DNA of 64,000 nt. Source: Mogibacterium sp. (GTDB lineage Bacteria > Bacillota > Clostridia > Peptostreptococcales > Anaerovoracaceae). The stretch spans positions 62,001 through 126,000 of the forward strand of contig JAFWHB010000022.1 in the NCBI GenBank assembly GCA_017512145.1, read 5' to 3'. Below the pieces are notes generated by a model. The model was given only the letters and a program-made list of their open reading frames with translations. It was not told the origin of the DNA and made no database searches. This document shows positions 17,632 to 25,434 of the stretch, in pieces. Made by a program: the position numbers and the translations under genes. Position 1 is the stretch's first letter. Every line of letters starts with the position of its first letter.

Positions 17632-18444
17632 CTACATGTTCAGAGATGCAATTGCCCTATGTGCATGGTCTGCATAGATATCACGGATCTCCGGTATCTG
17701 CCCGAGACCATCAATAACACAGACTGTCTCATATCCTGCCTCAGTGAACCTTGAATACCACGAGTCCGGATCATCAGGGTCTGCCATGTCATTAACAGCG
17801 TGATTGCCGGCAACGAGCATCAGTGGCCTCAGGACCACTCTGCTGTAATCTCCCCTTCCTACAGCTGCAATCACATCATCAAGAGAAGGGCTTGCCTCTA
17901 CGGTCCCTATGTAATAGTCCGTTCTGCCCTTTGCTGCAAGGACATCCTGCATCCTGTCGTATATCCCATTGGCAGCCGCCTCGGTTCCGTGACCCATCAG
18001 CACGATGGCAGTGTTTCCGTCAGCATACTCCAAAGTTGCACTGGTTACGGCATCTGCGACTTTGTCAAAATCGTCATCGGATGTCAGCAGCGGATCCCCA
18101 AGAGCGATCCGTTCAAATGAACCTGAGTACTCATCCAGGATCCCGCAAAGCTTGTCATACTCCAGGCCATTCATCAGATGAGTAGGCTGTACGACAAGAG
18201 TATCTGCTCCATCGCTTAAAGCTCTGTCAATAGCTTCCCTGACATTGTCGATCCTGACGCCTTCCTTCTTAGCTATTATGTTGATAATCATCTGTGAAGT
18301 GAAAGCTCTCCGCACCGGAAAGCTGTTTGTCGCTTCACCTATCGCCTGCTCCACCGCTCCGATGTTCAGTCTGCGGCTCTCTTCCGAAGTCGTACCAAAG
18401 CTCACAACGAGCAGTGCACTTTTATTCTTACAGTTATCTTTCAT
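17632..18444 (-). CDS. cbiK: Cytoplasmic sirohydrochlorin cobaltochelatase CbiK
   Basis: 270 residues with no signal peptide, starting straight into the chelatase fold (ALLVVSFGTTSEESR). It keeps QPTHLMNGLEYD, VLMGHGTEAAAN, IGTVEASP and VAGNHAVNDMADP, so the same His/Glu/His metal site as the exported paralog. This is the likely cobalt-inserting enzyme that feeds the anaerobic cobalamin pathway encoded downstream. Length is normal for CbiK. It is the last gene of a minus-strand unit with the homocysteine methyltransferase-like gene and a 50-residue ORF, and lies directly upstream of the riboswitch-controlled operon. Confidence 0.93.
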   Translation of the reverse strand: MKDNCKNKSALLVVSFGTTSEESRRLNIGAVEQAIGEATNSFPVRRAFTSQMIINIIAKKEGVRIDNVREAIDRALSDGADTLVVQPTHLMNGLEYDKLCGILDEYSGSFERIALGDPLLTSDDDFDKVADAVTSATLEYADGNTAIVLMGHGTEAAANGIYDRMQDVLAAKGRTDYYIGTVEASPSLDDVIAAVGRGDYSRVVLRPLMLVAGNHAVNDMADPDDPDSWYSRFTEAGYETVCVIDGLGQIPEIRDIYADHAHRAIASLNM

Positions 18445-18468
18445 TATGTTTTCTTATTGTGTCCCTTA

Positions 18469-18621
18469 TTATTCTGAATTCTGCTCGAATGTCATCGCAG
18501 AGATATAGAAATCTTGGAAAACCGGGTTGCTCGAAAGATCGATGTGCTCAGTATTAACTGCTGCCCTGTCTGCATGCTCAGATTCATCAGATGAGAGCAA
18601 GATTTGCGGCTGACGATTCAT
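18469..18621 (-). CDS. Small ORF (50 residues), coupled to the homocysteine methyltransferase gene
   Basis: Reads MNRQPQILLSSDESEHADR... to ...AMTFEQNSE, TAA stop at 18469-18471. Its ATG overlaps the TGA of the upstream methyltransferase gene (ATGA), the coupling arrangement used repeatedly in this region, and the following cbiK starts 24 bases after its stop. The peptide is acidic and hydrophilic with a more hydrophobic centre (FQDFYISAM), has no signal or membrane segment, and has no cysteine. I do not recognise a family. It could be a real small protein or a chance frame in a spacer; the overlap is the main support. Confidence 0.4.
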   Translation of the reverse strand: MNRQPQILLSSDESEHADRAAVNTEHIDLSSNPVFQDFYISAMTFEQNSE

Positions 18622-19835
18622 ATAATCAGTCCATACTTCTTAACAAGTGGCTCCAGCATTCCGGTCTCAAGGTCTCCTGCATATATCGCCCTGCCCTGAT
18701 ACAGCCTAAGTGCCTCTTCGAGAAGCTTAGCATCATCGCATACAATGCAGAGAGGCTTTCTTATCGCATACTGTGCCAGAGCAAAATCATCAAGGTCAGC
18801 GTCCTTCGCGATCTCAATTACAATAACCTCAGAATCACTGCGATTTGCCTTCTTGATATCATCTTCAAGGTCAGCACCGCATTTCAAAGCGGTATCGGCT
18901 GATATACCTGCCTCGAGAATGAATACGTCCTTCTCTGTAGCACATACTATCTTGTCTGAGTGCTCCGGTGAAGGTTTTCTCAGTTCAAATGCTGCAAGAG
19001 ATGACGTCACAGCATTGATATGATCAGGACCCGTTCCGCAGCATCCGCCGAATATGCAAGCTCCGGCTTCATTGAACGCCTTGGTGTATCCCGCAAGCTC
19101 CTCAGGTGTGCAGTCATACACTGTCTTATCCCCTACTACCTTAGGCAGTCCGGCATTAGGCTTGACAGCAAGCGGAACTTCAGCGAATTCTCTTAATCTC
19201 TCAAACTGCGGCAGCATCTCTGCTGGGCCTGTGCTGCAGTTCATTCCAAAGGCATCTATCCCCATGCCCTGCATGATCACTAGCGCAGCGCATATGTCTG
19301 TTCCTGTAAGGGTTCTGCCATTCTCATCTACAGTAAAAGATACCAGCACCGGCTTGTCGCTGACGTCTTTGACTGCGAGCAAAGCGGCTCTTGCATCAGG
19401 CACAGTCATTATCGTCTCGATCGCAAACATATCGACGCCTGCCTCTTCGAGTGCCTCTGCCTGCTCATGATAAATCTCGTAGAGTTCATCAAATGTCAGA
19501 TCTCCCAGAGGTTCAAGGAACTTGCCTGTAGTGGCGATGTCCCCCGCAACCAGGGCTTTGCCGTCTGCTGCATCCTTCGAAATAGCGACGAGCTGCTTAT
19601 TGAAAGATTTTACCTGATTAAATATGCCATTCTCCTCGAGTTTGACTCTGTTAGCTCCGAATGTAGGAGCATATACGATATTGCTCCCTGCCTCGATGTA
19701 TTCTCTCTGCAGCTGCTCCATCACCTCAGGATGCTCGAGCACCCATGCTTCGGTGCACTTGCTGCTGTCATACCCTCTCTTCTGAAGCTCAGTCCCGTTG
19801 GCTCCATCAAGTACAAGTGGAAAATATAGTTCCAT
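18618..19835 (-). CDS. Homocysteine S-methyltransferase family protein (MetH N-terminal-type)
   Basis: 405 residues. The first 290 form the homocysteine-binding barrel of MetH: VLDGANGTELQKRG, a YAPTFGANR block, FAIETIMT, MNCSTGPAEM and IFGGCCGTGPDHI. The three zinc cysteines are thus present as one NCS Cys and the GGCC pair. The last 115 residues are unrelated to the zinc barrel and end without the pterin- or cobalamin-binding modules of full MetH. They look like a shortened alpha/beta domain (IEIAKDADLDDFALAQYA). It would transfer a methyl group from a corrinoid protein to homocysteine. It is divergent from the corrinoid-fused MtaA-like gene. RBS GGAGGGG. Confidence 0.82.
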   Translation of the reverse strand: MELYFPLVLDGANGTELQKRGYDSSKCTEAWVLEHPEVMEQLQREYIEAGSNIVYAPTFGANRVKLEENGIFNQVKSFNKQLVAISKDAADGKALVAGDIATTGKFLEPLGDLTFDELYEIYHEQAEALEEAGVDMFAIETIMTVPDARAALLAVKDVSDKPVLVSFTVDENGRTLTGTDICAALVIMQGMGIDAFGMNCSTGPAEMLPQFERLREFAEVPLAVKPNAGLPKVVGDKTVYDCTPEELAGYTKAFNEAGACIFGGCCGTGPDHINAVTSSLAAFELRKPSPEHSDKIVCATEKDVFILEAGISADTALKCGADLEDDIKKANRSDSEVIVIEIAKDADLDDFALAQYAIRKPLCIVCDDAKLLEEALRLYQGRAIYAGDLETGMLEPLVKKYGLII

Positions 19836-19943
19836 AATACCCCTCCGGTCATCTTATCCAGTCAGTTCACGTGTGTTCACTAAATATTTTACTACATATT
19901 AAATATACCAAATATAAATGGTAAAATGAATTCGGAGGTACGT

Positions 19944-20504
19944 ATGATTTTAAATGACCCGGAGAACATAACGATCGAAGAACTGATGCAGCTCGCGGAG
20001 GAAGCCGGCTTCACCGCCTCAGCTCCTCTTAACATGGATGCTCTCATATTCAGGCAGGAAGTACGGGACATGTGCTCTGCCGACAAGTGCCGCAGCTACG
20101 GCCGCAGCTGGAGCTGTCCTCCTGCAGTAGGCTCACTTGAGAAGTCTGCAGAGCGTGCGGGCAGATTTCACCGCGGCATCATCGTTCAGACGACCGGACA
20201 GATGCGGCGCGAGATCGACTACCATTCTATCTTTAAATACAATGATCAGCATGTCAGGAACTTTGCCACATTCGCAAGACAGGTTCGGACACTCTTCCCC
20301 GGCTGCCTTCCGATGGGTGCAGGTGCGTGCAGCATATGCAAGAAGTGCACATACCCAGGCCGCCCGTGCCGCCACCCGGACAAGCTGATAATATCCATGG
20401 AAGCTTACGGCCTGGTGGTCAACGACGTGTGCAAAGCATCAGGTCTCGAATACAACTACGGTGACAGGACTATGACATTTACATCTTGCATACTGCTCGA
20501 TTAA
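19944..20504 (+). CDS. DUF2284-type cysteine-rich metal-binding protein
   Basis: 186 residues from the ATG at 19944, chosen because GGAGG lies 5 bases upstream; an in-frame ATG at 19926 precedes that site. Cysteine motifs include MCSADKCRSYGRSWSCPP near residue 45 and CSICKKCTYPGRPCRHP near residue 135, giving at least seven Cys in a pattern that suggests Fe-S binding, as in DUF2284 (predicted metal-binding) proteins. Such proteins recur beside corrinoid methyltransferases in anaerobes, and here the next gene is one, 13 bases downstream. The role is not established; corrinoid redox activation is a guess. Confidence 0.75.
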   Translation: MILNDPENITIEELMQLAEEAGFTASAPLNMDALIFRQEVRDMCSADKCRSYGRSWSCPPAVGSLEKSAERAGRFHRGIIVQTTGQMRREIDYHSIFKYNDQHVRNFATFARQVRTLFPGCLPMGAGACSICKKCTYPGRPCRHPDKLIISMEAYGLVVNDVCKASGLEYNYGDRTMTFTSCILLD

Positions 20505-20517
20505 GGGGGGATCAGAT

Positions 20518-22323
20518 ATGATGACAGCAAAAGAAATATTCCTCGAACTTCTTAAGCCTGATGGCAGGCCTGAGCGCCAGCTCGTCCAGTACGAAGCACT
20601 CCAGATGGCTGTAATGCATCCTATTGGATCATACATCCGGCCTGGATTCATGCCGGGTGCGACGATCACCGACAGATGGGGTGTGGAGCTTCAGTGGCCT
20701 GAGGACGCACCGGGCTCAATGCCTCATGTAACTCAGGAGAACAAAGTCATCAAGGATATAACTCACTGGCGGGACTATGTCCATGCGCCGGATATCCTCG
20801 CAAACTGCAGCGATGATTCACTGTGGGAGCCGTTCCGCACCAAGGCAAGAGCCAAAGCCGGAGACGACAAGCTCGTCGCAGGTTTCATTCCGACCGGTAT
20901 TTTTGAACAGTGCCACAACCTGATGCCTTTCCAGGAAGTTCTTACTAATCTGTACGATCATCCACATGAAATGCACGAGCTGATCGCTTATATCAACGAG
21001 TACAGAATGAACTACGTCAGGCTAATGATCGATCATCTTCAGCCTGATGCGATATTCGCTCATGACGACTGGGGAACCAAGGATGCCCTCTTCATGAAGC
21101 CTGACATGTGGCGAGAATTCTTCAAGGAGCCGTACAGGGAGTTCTATGAGTACATCCGCTCGCGCGGCCTCATAACCATCCACCATGCGGATTCCTACCT
21201 CGTTCCTATTGTTGAAGACATGGCAGAGATAGGCATACAGGTCTGGCAGGGAACTCTTCCGGAGAACGACATCCCTGCTCTTCAGGAGCGCCTTCAGGGC
21301 AAAATGGTCCTGATGGGCGGCATAGGAGCTTCTATTGACCGTGCCGATGCCGGAGAAGAAGAAGTGCGTTCTTATGTCAGAGATGCTCTTGAGAGATACT
21401 GTCCGGGCGGCCACTTCATACCTTGCATAACATACGGACTTGCAGGAGCAGTTTTCAGACACATAGATCCGTGGATAGACGATGAGATCGCCAGATACAA
21501 CAGCGAATACCATCTGCCGCGGTATATAGCAAGAAAGGATGCCGAGCGCCGATCACCTGTCATTCTGTCAAAGGATCATGCATCCGCAGCCGGTAAAGTA
21601 ACTGCACCATCTGATGCAGCCCCGGCAGCTAACTTGGCAAAGCCTTCTTCTGACATACACCCTCTTCTCGAAGAGGTATCTGAGAACCTTCAGGACGGCT
21701 CGGTCTCCATGACTGTTGAGTCAGTCCGGGCCGCACTTGACGCAGGTCTGAACGCTGCCGACATACTGAACGACGGCCTTGTGAGAGGAATGAATGAGCT
21801 TGGCGAGGACTTCTCAAAGGGCGAAGTATTCGTACCTGAGATGCTCCGTGCGGCAGCTTGCATGTCAGCCGCCACAGAGATACTTAAGCCTCTTCTGACA
21901 GCCGGCAATACAGGCGGCCCTACAGGCAAAGTTGTCCTCGGAACGGTCAGAGGCGACCTTCACGACATAGGAAAGAATCTGGTAAAGATAATGATGGAAG
22001 GTGCAGGTCTCGATGTAATCGACCTCGGATGCGACATCCCTGCCGAAGACTTTGTAGATGCTGCAATTGAGAATGACTGCAGGATAATCGCCTGCTCCAC
22101 CCTCCTTACTACATGCATGGACGAGATCAGGACTGTTGTAGATCTTGCCAAAGAAAAAGGCATCCGCGACAAGGTGAAGATCCTTATCGGCGGTGCCCCT
22201 GTATCTCATGAATTCTGCATCAGTGCCGGCGCAGACTGTTACACGCCTGATGCCGCCGCAGCTGCAAGAGCTGCTGTCAGGATGCTCACTGAATTCAATC
22301 AGCAGTCTGCTCTGACGCAGTAG
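20518..22323 (+). CDS. MtaA/URO-D-type methyltransferase fused to corrinoid-binding protein
   Basis: 601 residues. Residues about 1-345 belong to the uroporphyrinogen decarboxylase/MtaA family of zinc methyltransferases (AIFAHDDWGTKDALFM, TIHHADSY, MGGIGASIDRADAG, HFIPCITYG). After an Ala/Pro/Ser-rich linker (about 355-375) comes a MetH-like corrinoid protein: a four-helix cap (EDFSKGEVFVPEMLRAA) and a B12-binding domain with the cobalt-ligating DLHDIGKNL motif and CSTLLTTCMDEIR. Corrinoid protein and methyltransferase are usually separate proteins; the fusion would keep the methyl carrier attached. No substrate-specific methyltransferase is seen nearby. RBS AAGGGGGG is 7 bases before ATG. 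The end overlaps the convergent EamA gene by 29 bases. Confidence 0.87.
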   Translation: MMTAKEIFLELLKPDGRPERQLVQYEALQMAVMHPIGSYIRPGFMPGATITDRWGVELQWPEDAPGSMPHVTQENKVIKDITHWRDYVHAPDILANCSDDSLWEPFRTKARAKAGDDKLVAGFIPTGIFEQCHNLMPFQEVLTNLYDHPHEMHELIAYINEYRMNYVRLMIDHLQPDAIFAHDDWGTKDALFMKPDMWREFFKEPYREFYEYIRSRGLITIHHADSYLVPIVEDMAEIGIQVWQGTLPENDIPALQERLQGKMVLMGGIGASIDRADAGEEEVRSYVRDALERYCPGGHFIPCITYGLAGAVFRHIDPWIDDEIARYNSEYHLPRYIARKDAERRSPVILSKDHASAAGKVTAPSDAAPAANLAKPSSDIHPLLEEVSENLQDGSVSMTVESVRAALDAGLNAADILNDGLVRGMNELGEDFSKGEVFVPEMLRAAACMSAATEILKPLLTAGNTGGPTGKVVLGTVRGDLHDIGKNLVKIMMEGAGLDVIDLGCDIPAEDFVDAAIENDCRIIACSTLLTTCMDEIRTVVDLAKEKGIRDKVKILIGGAPVSHEFCISAGADCYTPDAAAAARAAVRMLTEFNQQSALTQ

Positions 22324-23212
22324 ATTTGCCAAGATTCATAATAACGATTGATCCGAATACCAGCGCGATGCCGAGGATCTTGACCGGACTCAGCATCTGA
22401 TGGAATACGATCAGACCAATTATAGAGGCCGCGACTGTTTCGACTGAAGCCAGTATAGGAACGATCGAGGTCTCTTTGATTTTGCCTAGTCCGCCAAAGT
22501 AAATAATGTACGCGAGTGCGGACGGGATGATACCGAATCCGATGAGCGCAAGCACCATTCTGTAATCTGTGATGCCTGTAACCTCCGGTCTCCATGGTCT
22601 GACCATGAAGAAAAGTGCGACTGCGCCAAAGGCAAGGCCATAGAATGAAGATGTGTACGGATCTTCGTCATCAGCACCAAGTCTTGACAGAACAGGCAGT
22701 GTTCCATAGGTAAAGCCTGCAGCTACGCCCATGACTATGCCGAATACGGACAGGTTGACCTCTGTGAAGTTGCCGCCTGTAACAGTGAGTACACATCCGC
22801 AGATATTGACGAAGATAGCTATGATGACATTCTTCGTGAGAGGCTCTTTGAAGAATACTCTCGACATTATCGCAACGAATACAGGCGCTGTATAGAGCAG
22901 CACCGAAGCTGTTGCCATTCCGCCCTGCTCGATGGCATTCATGTAGCAGAGATTGTATATCGCCTGTGATACAAGGCCAACCAGGAAGCATGATATAAGG
23001 CCACTCTTGCTGATCCTGAACAGGCTCAGGCCCTTGCCCTGTACGAGCATTACCGGTATCAGCAGAATGGATGCGAAAAGCAGCCTGTAGAAGGCTAGCG
23101 GGAACGGCTCCATGCCGAGATTGTTAAGTATAGTTGCAAATAGTCCGATAGTGCCCCACAGCGTACCTGCTGCCAGCACCATCAAATACCCTTTATTCTG
23201 TTCATTCTTCAT
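22295..23212 (-). CDS. EamA/DMT-family transporter
   Basis: 305 residues from ATG at 23212, with GAGGA upstream. About ten hydrophobic segments occur in two similar halves, typical of drug/metabolite transporters: GTLWGTIGLF near the start, YRLLFASILLIP, the middle FVAIMSRVFFKE, and GIIPSALAYIIYF with ASVETVAASIIG in the second half. Family members export amino acids or other metabolites; the substrate cannot be read from sequence. Convergent with the corrinoid methyltransferase gene and overlapping its last 29 bases. No operon partner is evident. Confidence 0.88.
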   Translation of the reverse strand: MKNEQNKGYLMVLAAGTLWGTIGLFATILNNLGMEPFPLAFYRLLFASILLIPVMLVQGKGLSLFRISKSGLISCFLVGLVSQAIYNLCYMNAIEQGGMATASVLLYTAPVFVAIMSRVFFKEPLTKNVIIAIFVNICGCVLTVTGGNFTEVNLSVFGIVMGVAAGFTYGTLPVLSRLGADDEDPYTSSFYGLAFGAVALFFMVRPWRPEVTGITDYRMVLALIGFGIIPSALAYIIYFGGLGKIKETSIVPILASVETVAASIIGLIVFHQMLSPVKILGIALVFGSIVIMNLGKSTASEQTAD

Positions 23213-23289
23213 TAACAAGTATCCTCTCTAGTCTTGTTGTAAACCATTCACGATTATATTCCAGGCCAAAGCGCAGTTCAAGCATATAA

Positions 23290-23320
23290 AATCTCCCGGG
23301 AGAGTAATTCCCGGGAGATT
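23290..23320 (-). terminator. Rho-independent terminator of rpsB-tsf
   Basis: 12-base perfect inverted repeat AATCTCCCGGGA / TCCCGGGAGATT with a 7-base loop, 50 bases after the tsf stop. On the minus strand the second arm runs into TTTTATATG. Confidence 0.85.
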
Positions 23321-23370
23321 CTGTGATCAGTAAATACTTCTGCCAAAGGGCTAAACACCCATAAGCCGAA

Positions 23371-24471
23371 TTACTTGTTAGCTGCTTCCATCTGTGCAGC
23401 AACCTCAGCTGCGAAGTCCTCTTCCTTCTTCTCGATACCTTCGCCTACCTCGAATCTAACAACCTTAGTAAGTGCAAGATCCTTATCAACAGTCTTCAGG
23501 TACTGAGCAACAGTCTGCTTGCCATCCTCAGCTCTTACATAAACCTGATCAAGCAGGCAGATCTCCTTGAGCTGCTTGGAGATACGTCCGTCAACGAGAC
23601 CCTTGAAGATCTTGTTCTGGGAGATTTCCATCTTAGCAGCGATTGCAAGACCAGCAAGTCTTGTCTTAGCCTCGTCTGAAAGGAAGTTAGGCAGATAGTT
23701 GAAGTTGAAGCTCTTGTCTGCTCTCTTCTCAGCGAGGATGTCAAGGTCAACCTTATCCCATACTTCCTCAACCTTGTCAAGAAGTCCGTTAAGGATTGGC
23801 TTTGGCAGTGAGAACGGATCGTTCAGTGCGCTCTCGAGAGTGATCTTGCCAAGGTTAGCGAGTTCTGCCTCAGAGATCTCGTCTCTGCTTACATACTGAG
23901 GATTCATTGCAGCAACCTGCATTGCAACGTTCTTCAGAGCAGCCTTGTTGTCATCATTGTCTGCGCCGTTTGCTGCAACGATAACTCCGATATTGCCGCC
24001 GCCATGGATGTATGTAGCCATGACTTCTCCGGAAACCTTGTCGATTCTTCTGATGTTCATGTTCTCACCGATCTTAGCGATGAGAGCTGTCAGAGCCTCG
24101 CCTACTGTTGAAGTCTCATCAAAAGCCATAGCCTTGAATGCTTCAATGTCTGTGCTCTCAGCATTAAGAGCCAGCTGAGCGAGCTTCTCTACGAATCCGA
24201 TGAACTCGTCGTTCTTAGCAACGAAGTCTGTCTCGGAGTTAACCTCTACGATAGCAGCTGTCTTGCCATCTTCTGAGAATGCAGTTCTTACAAGACCCAT
24301 AGCAGCGATTCTGCCAGCCTTCTTAGCAGCCTTGGAAAGTCCCTTCTCTCTCAGGATCTCTACAGCTCTGTCCATGTCGCCATCAGCTTCAACCAGAGCC
24401 TTCTTGCAGTCCATCATACCTGCGCTTGTCATATCACGCAGTTCTTTAACCATCTTTGCTGTTACAGCCAT
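23371..24471 (-). CDS. tsf: Elongation factor Ts with internal insertion
   Basis: 366 residues, about 80 longer than most bacterial EF-Ts. EF-Ts recycles EF-Tu from GDP to GTP form. The N-terminal UBA-like part (VKELRDMTSAGMMDCKKAL), the core signature VEVNSETDFVAKNDEF and the C-terminal FEVGEGIEKKEEDFAAEVAAQ are standard. The extra length is concentrated at residues about 205-280, between the second core repeat (AAMNPQYVSRDE) and KGLVDGRISKQLKEICLLDQ. This stretch is rich in Leu, Asp and Lys (e.g. ILNGLLDKVEEVWDKVD) and contains FNFNYLPNFL. Cotranscribed with rpsB, 25 bases upstream. Confidence 0.95.
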   Translation of the reverse strand: MAVTAKMVKELRDMTSAGMMDCKKALVEADGDMDRAVEILREKGLSKAAKKAGRIAAMGLVRTAFSEDGKTAAIVEVNSETDFVAKNDEFIGFVEKLAQLALNAESTDIEAFKAMAFDETSTVGEALTALIAKIGENMNIRRIDKVSGEVMATYIHGGGNIGVIVAANGADNDDNKAALKNVAMQVAAMNPQYVSRDEISEAELANLGKITLESALNDPFSLPKPILNGLLDKVEEVWDKVDLDILAEKRADKSFNFNYLPNFLSDEAKTRLAGLAIAAKMEISQNKIFKGLVDGRISKQLKEICLLDQVYVRAEDGKQTVAQYLKTVDKDLALTKVVRFEVGEGIEKKEEDFAAEVAAQMEAANK

Positions 24472-24496
24472 GTCTTCCTCCTGTTAATTACTGAAA

Positions 24497-25252
24497 TTAC
24501 TCTTCGTCTTCAGCCTCTACAGCCTCTTCAACCTCTGCAGGTGCAGCCTCTGGTGCGTCTGCAAAGCTCTCACCCTGCTTAGCCTCGATGATAGCATCTG
24601 CCATTGTGCTTGTGATCAGCTTAACGGCTCTGATAGCATCATCATTTGCAGGAATTACATAATCAACATCATCAGGATCACAGTTAGTGTCTACGATACC
24701 AACTACTGGGATTCCGAGGATCTTAGCTTCCTTAACAGCGATTCTTTCCTTCTTAGGGTCAACTACGAAGATTGCTCCAGGCATTCCCTTCATGTTCTTG
24801 ATTCCGCCGAGGTACTTCTCGAGCTTGTCAGCCTCTGCGAGCATCTTGAGAGCTTCCTTCTTGGCATACTTGTTGATTGTGCCATTCTCTTCCATCTCTC
24901 TGATCTCAGCGAGTCTCTCGATTCTCTTGCTGATTGTCTTGTGGTTAGTGAGCATTCCGCCGAGCCATCTCTCGTTAACGAAATACATTCCGCATCTCTC
25001 TGCCTCATCCTTGATAGCAGCCTGAGCCTGCTTCTTGGTTCCTACGAAGAGAACCGGCTTGCCGCTTGCTCCAACCTGTCTCATGAAATCATAAGCCTCA
25101 TCGATCAGACCGAGTGTCTGCTGAAGGTCGATGATATAGATTCCATTTCTCTCTGTGAAGATGTAAGGAGCCATCTTAGGGTTCCATCTTCTTGTCTGAT
25201 GTCCAAAGTGGACGCCTGCTTCGAGCAGCTGTTTCATTGATACTACTGACAT
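24497..25252 (-). CDS. rpsB: 30S ribosomal protein S2
   Basis: 251 residues from ATG at 25252, with GGAGG upstream; an in-frame start at 25282 precedes the ribosome site and is rejected. The S2 signatures [56 protein letters not shown] and [22 protein letters not shown] are all present. The tail is acidic and Ala/Glu-rich ([14 protein letters not shown]), as in several Clostridia. S2 precedes tsf as in most bacteria. Confidence 0.98.
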   Translation of the reverse strand: MSVVSMKQLLEAGVHFGHQTRRWNPKMAPYIFTERNGIYIIDLQQTLGLIDEAYDFMRQVGASGKPVLFVGTKKQAQAAIKDEAERCGMYFVNERWLGGMLTNHKTISKRIERLAEIREMEENGTINKYAKKEALKMLAEADKLEKYLGGIKNMKGMPGAIFVVDPKKERIAVKEAKILGIPVVGIVDTNCDPDDVDYVIPANDDAIRAVKLITSTMADAIIEAKQGESFADAPEAAPAEVEEAVEAEDEE

Positions 25253-25279
25253 TATATAACCTCCGGTTAAATTAACTTC

Positions 25280-25339
25280 CACCGTGACACAAAGCCTTCA
25301 ACCCCTCTGATTGCAAGGGCACCGCGGCTGATCACGGTG
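25280..25339 (-). promoter_or_regulatory. Candidate structured rpsB leader
   Basis: Upstream of rpsB the minus strand can pair CACCGTGA (at 25332-25339) with TCACGGTG (at 25280-25287), closing a 44-base loop that itself contains a short CCCTTG...AGGGG hairpin. The stem ends about 28 bases before the start codon. Position and form suggest autoregulatory control by S2, as known for other ribosomal leaders. I cannot match it to a named family. Confidence 0.4.
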
Positions 25340-25362
25340 TGACAAATATTGATTAGTGCGCA

Positions 25363-25398
25363 AAGGCACTCGTATATTATAAACAATACGAGTGCCTT
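25363..25398 (-). terminator. Hairpin terminator after trpB2
   Basis: 13-base perfect inverted repeat AAGGCACTCGTAT / ATACGAGTGCCTT with a 10-base A/T loop, 37 bases after the trpB2 stop. Only a short T-run follows on the minus strand, so termination may be partial. Confidence 0.6.
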
Positions 25399-25434
25399 AT
25401 GCAACAGTTATTTTCTACTATTTATAAGCAATTC

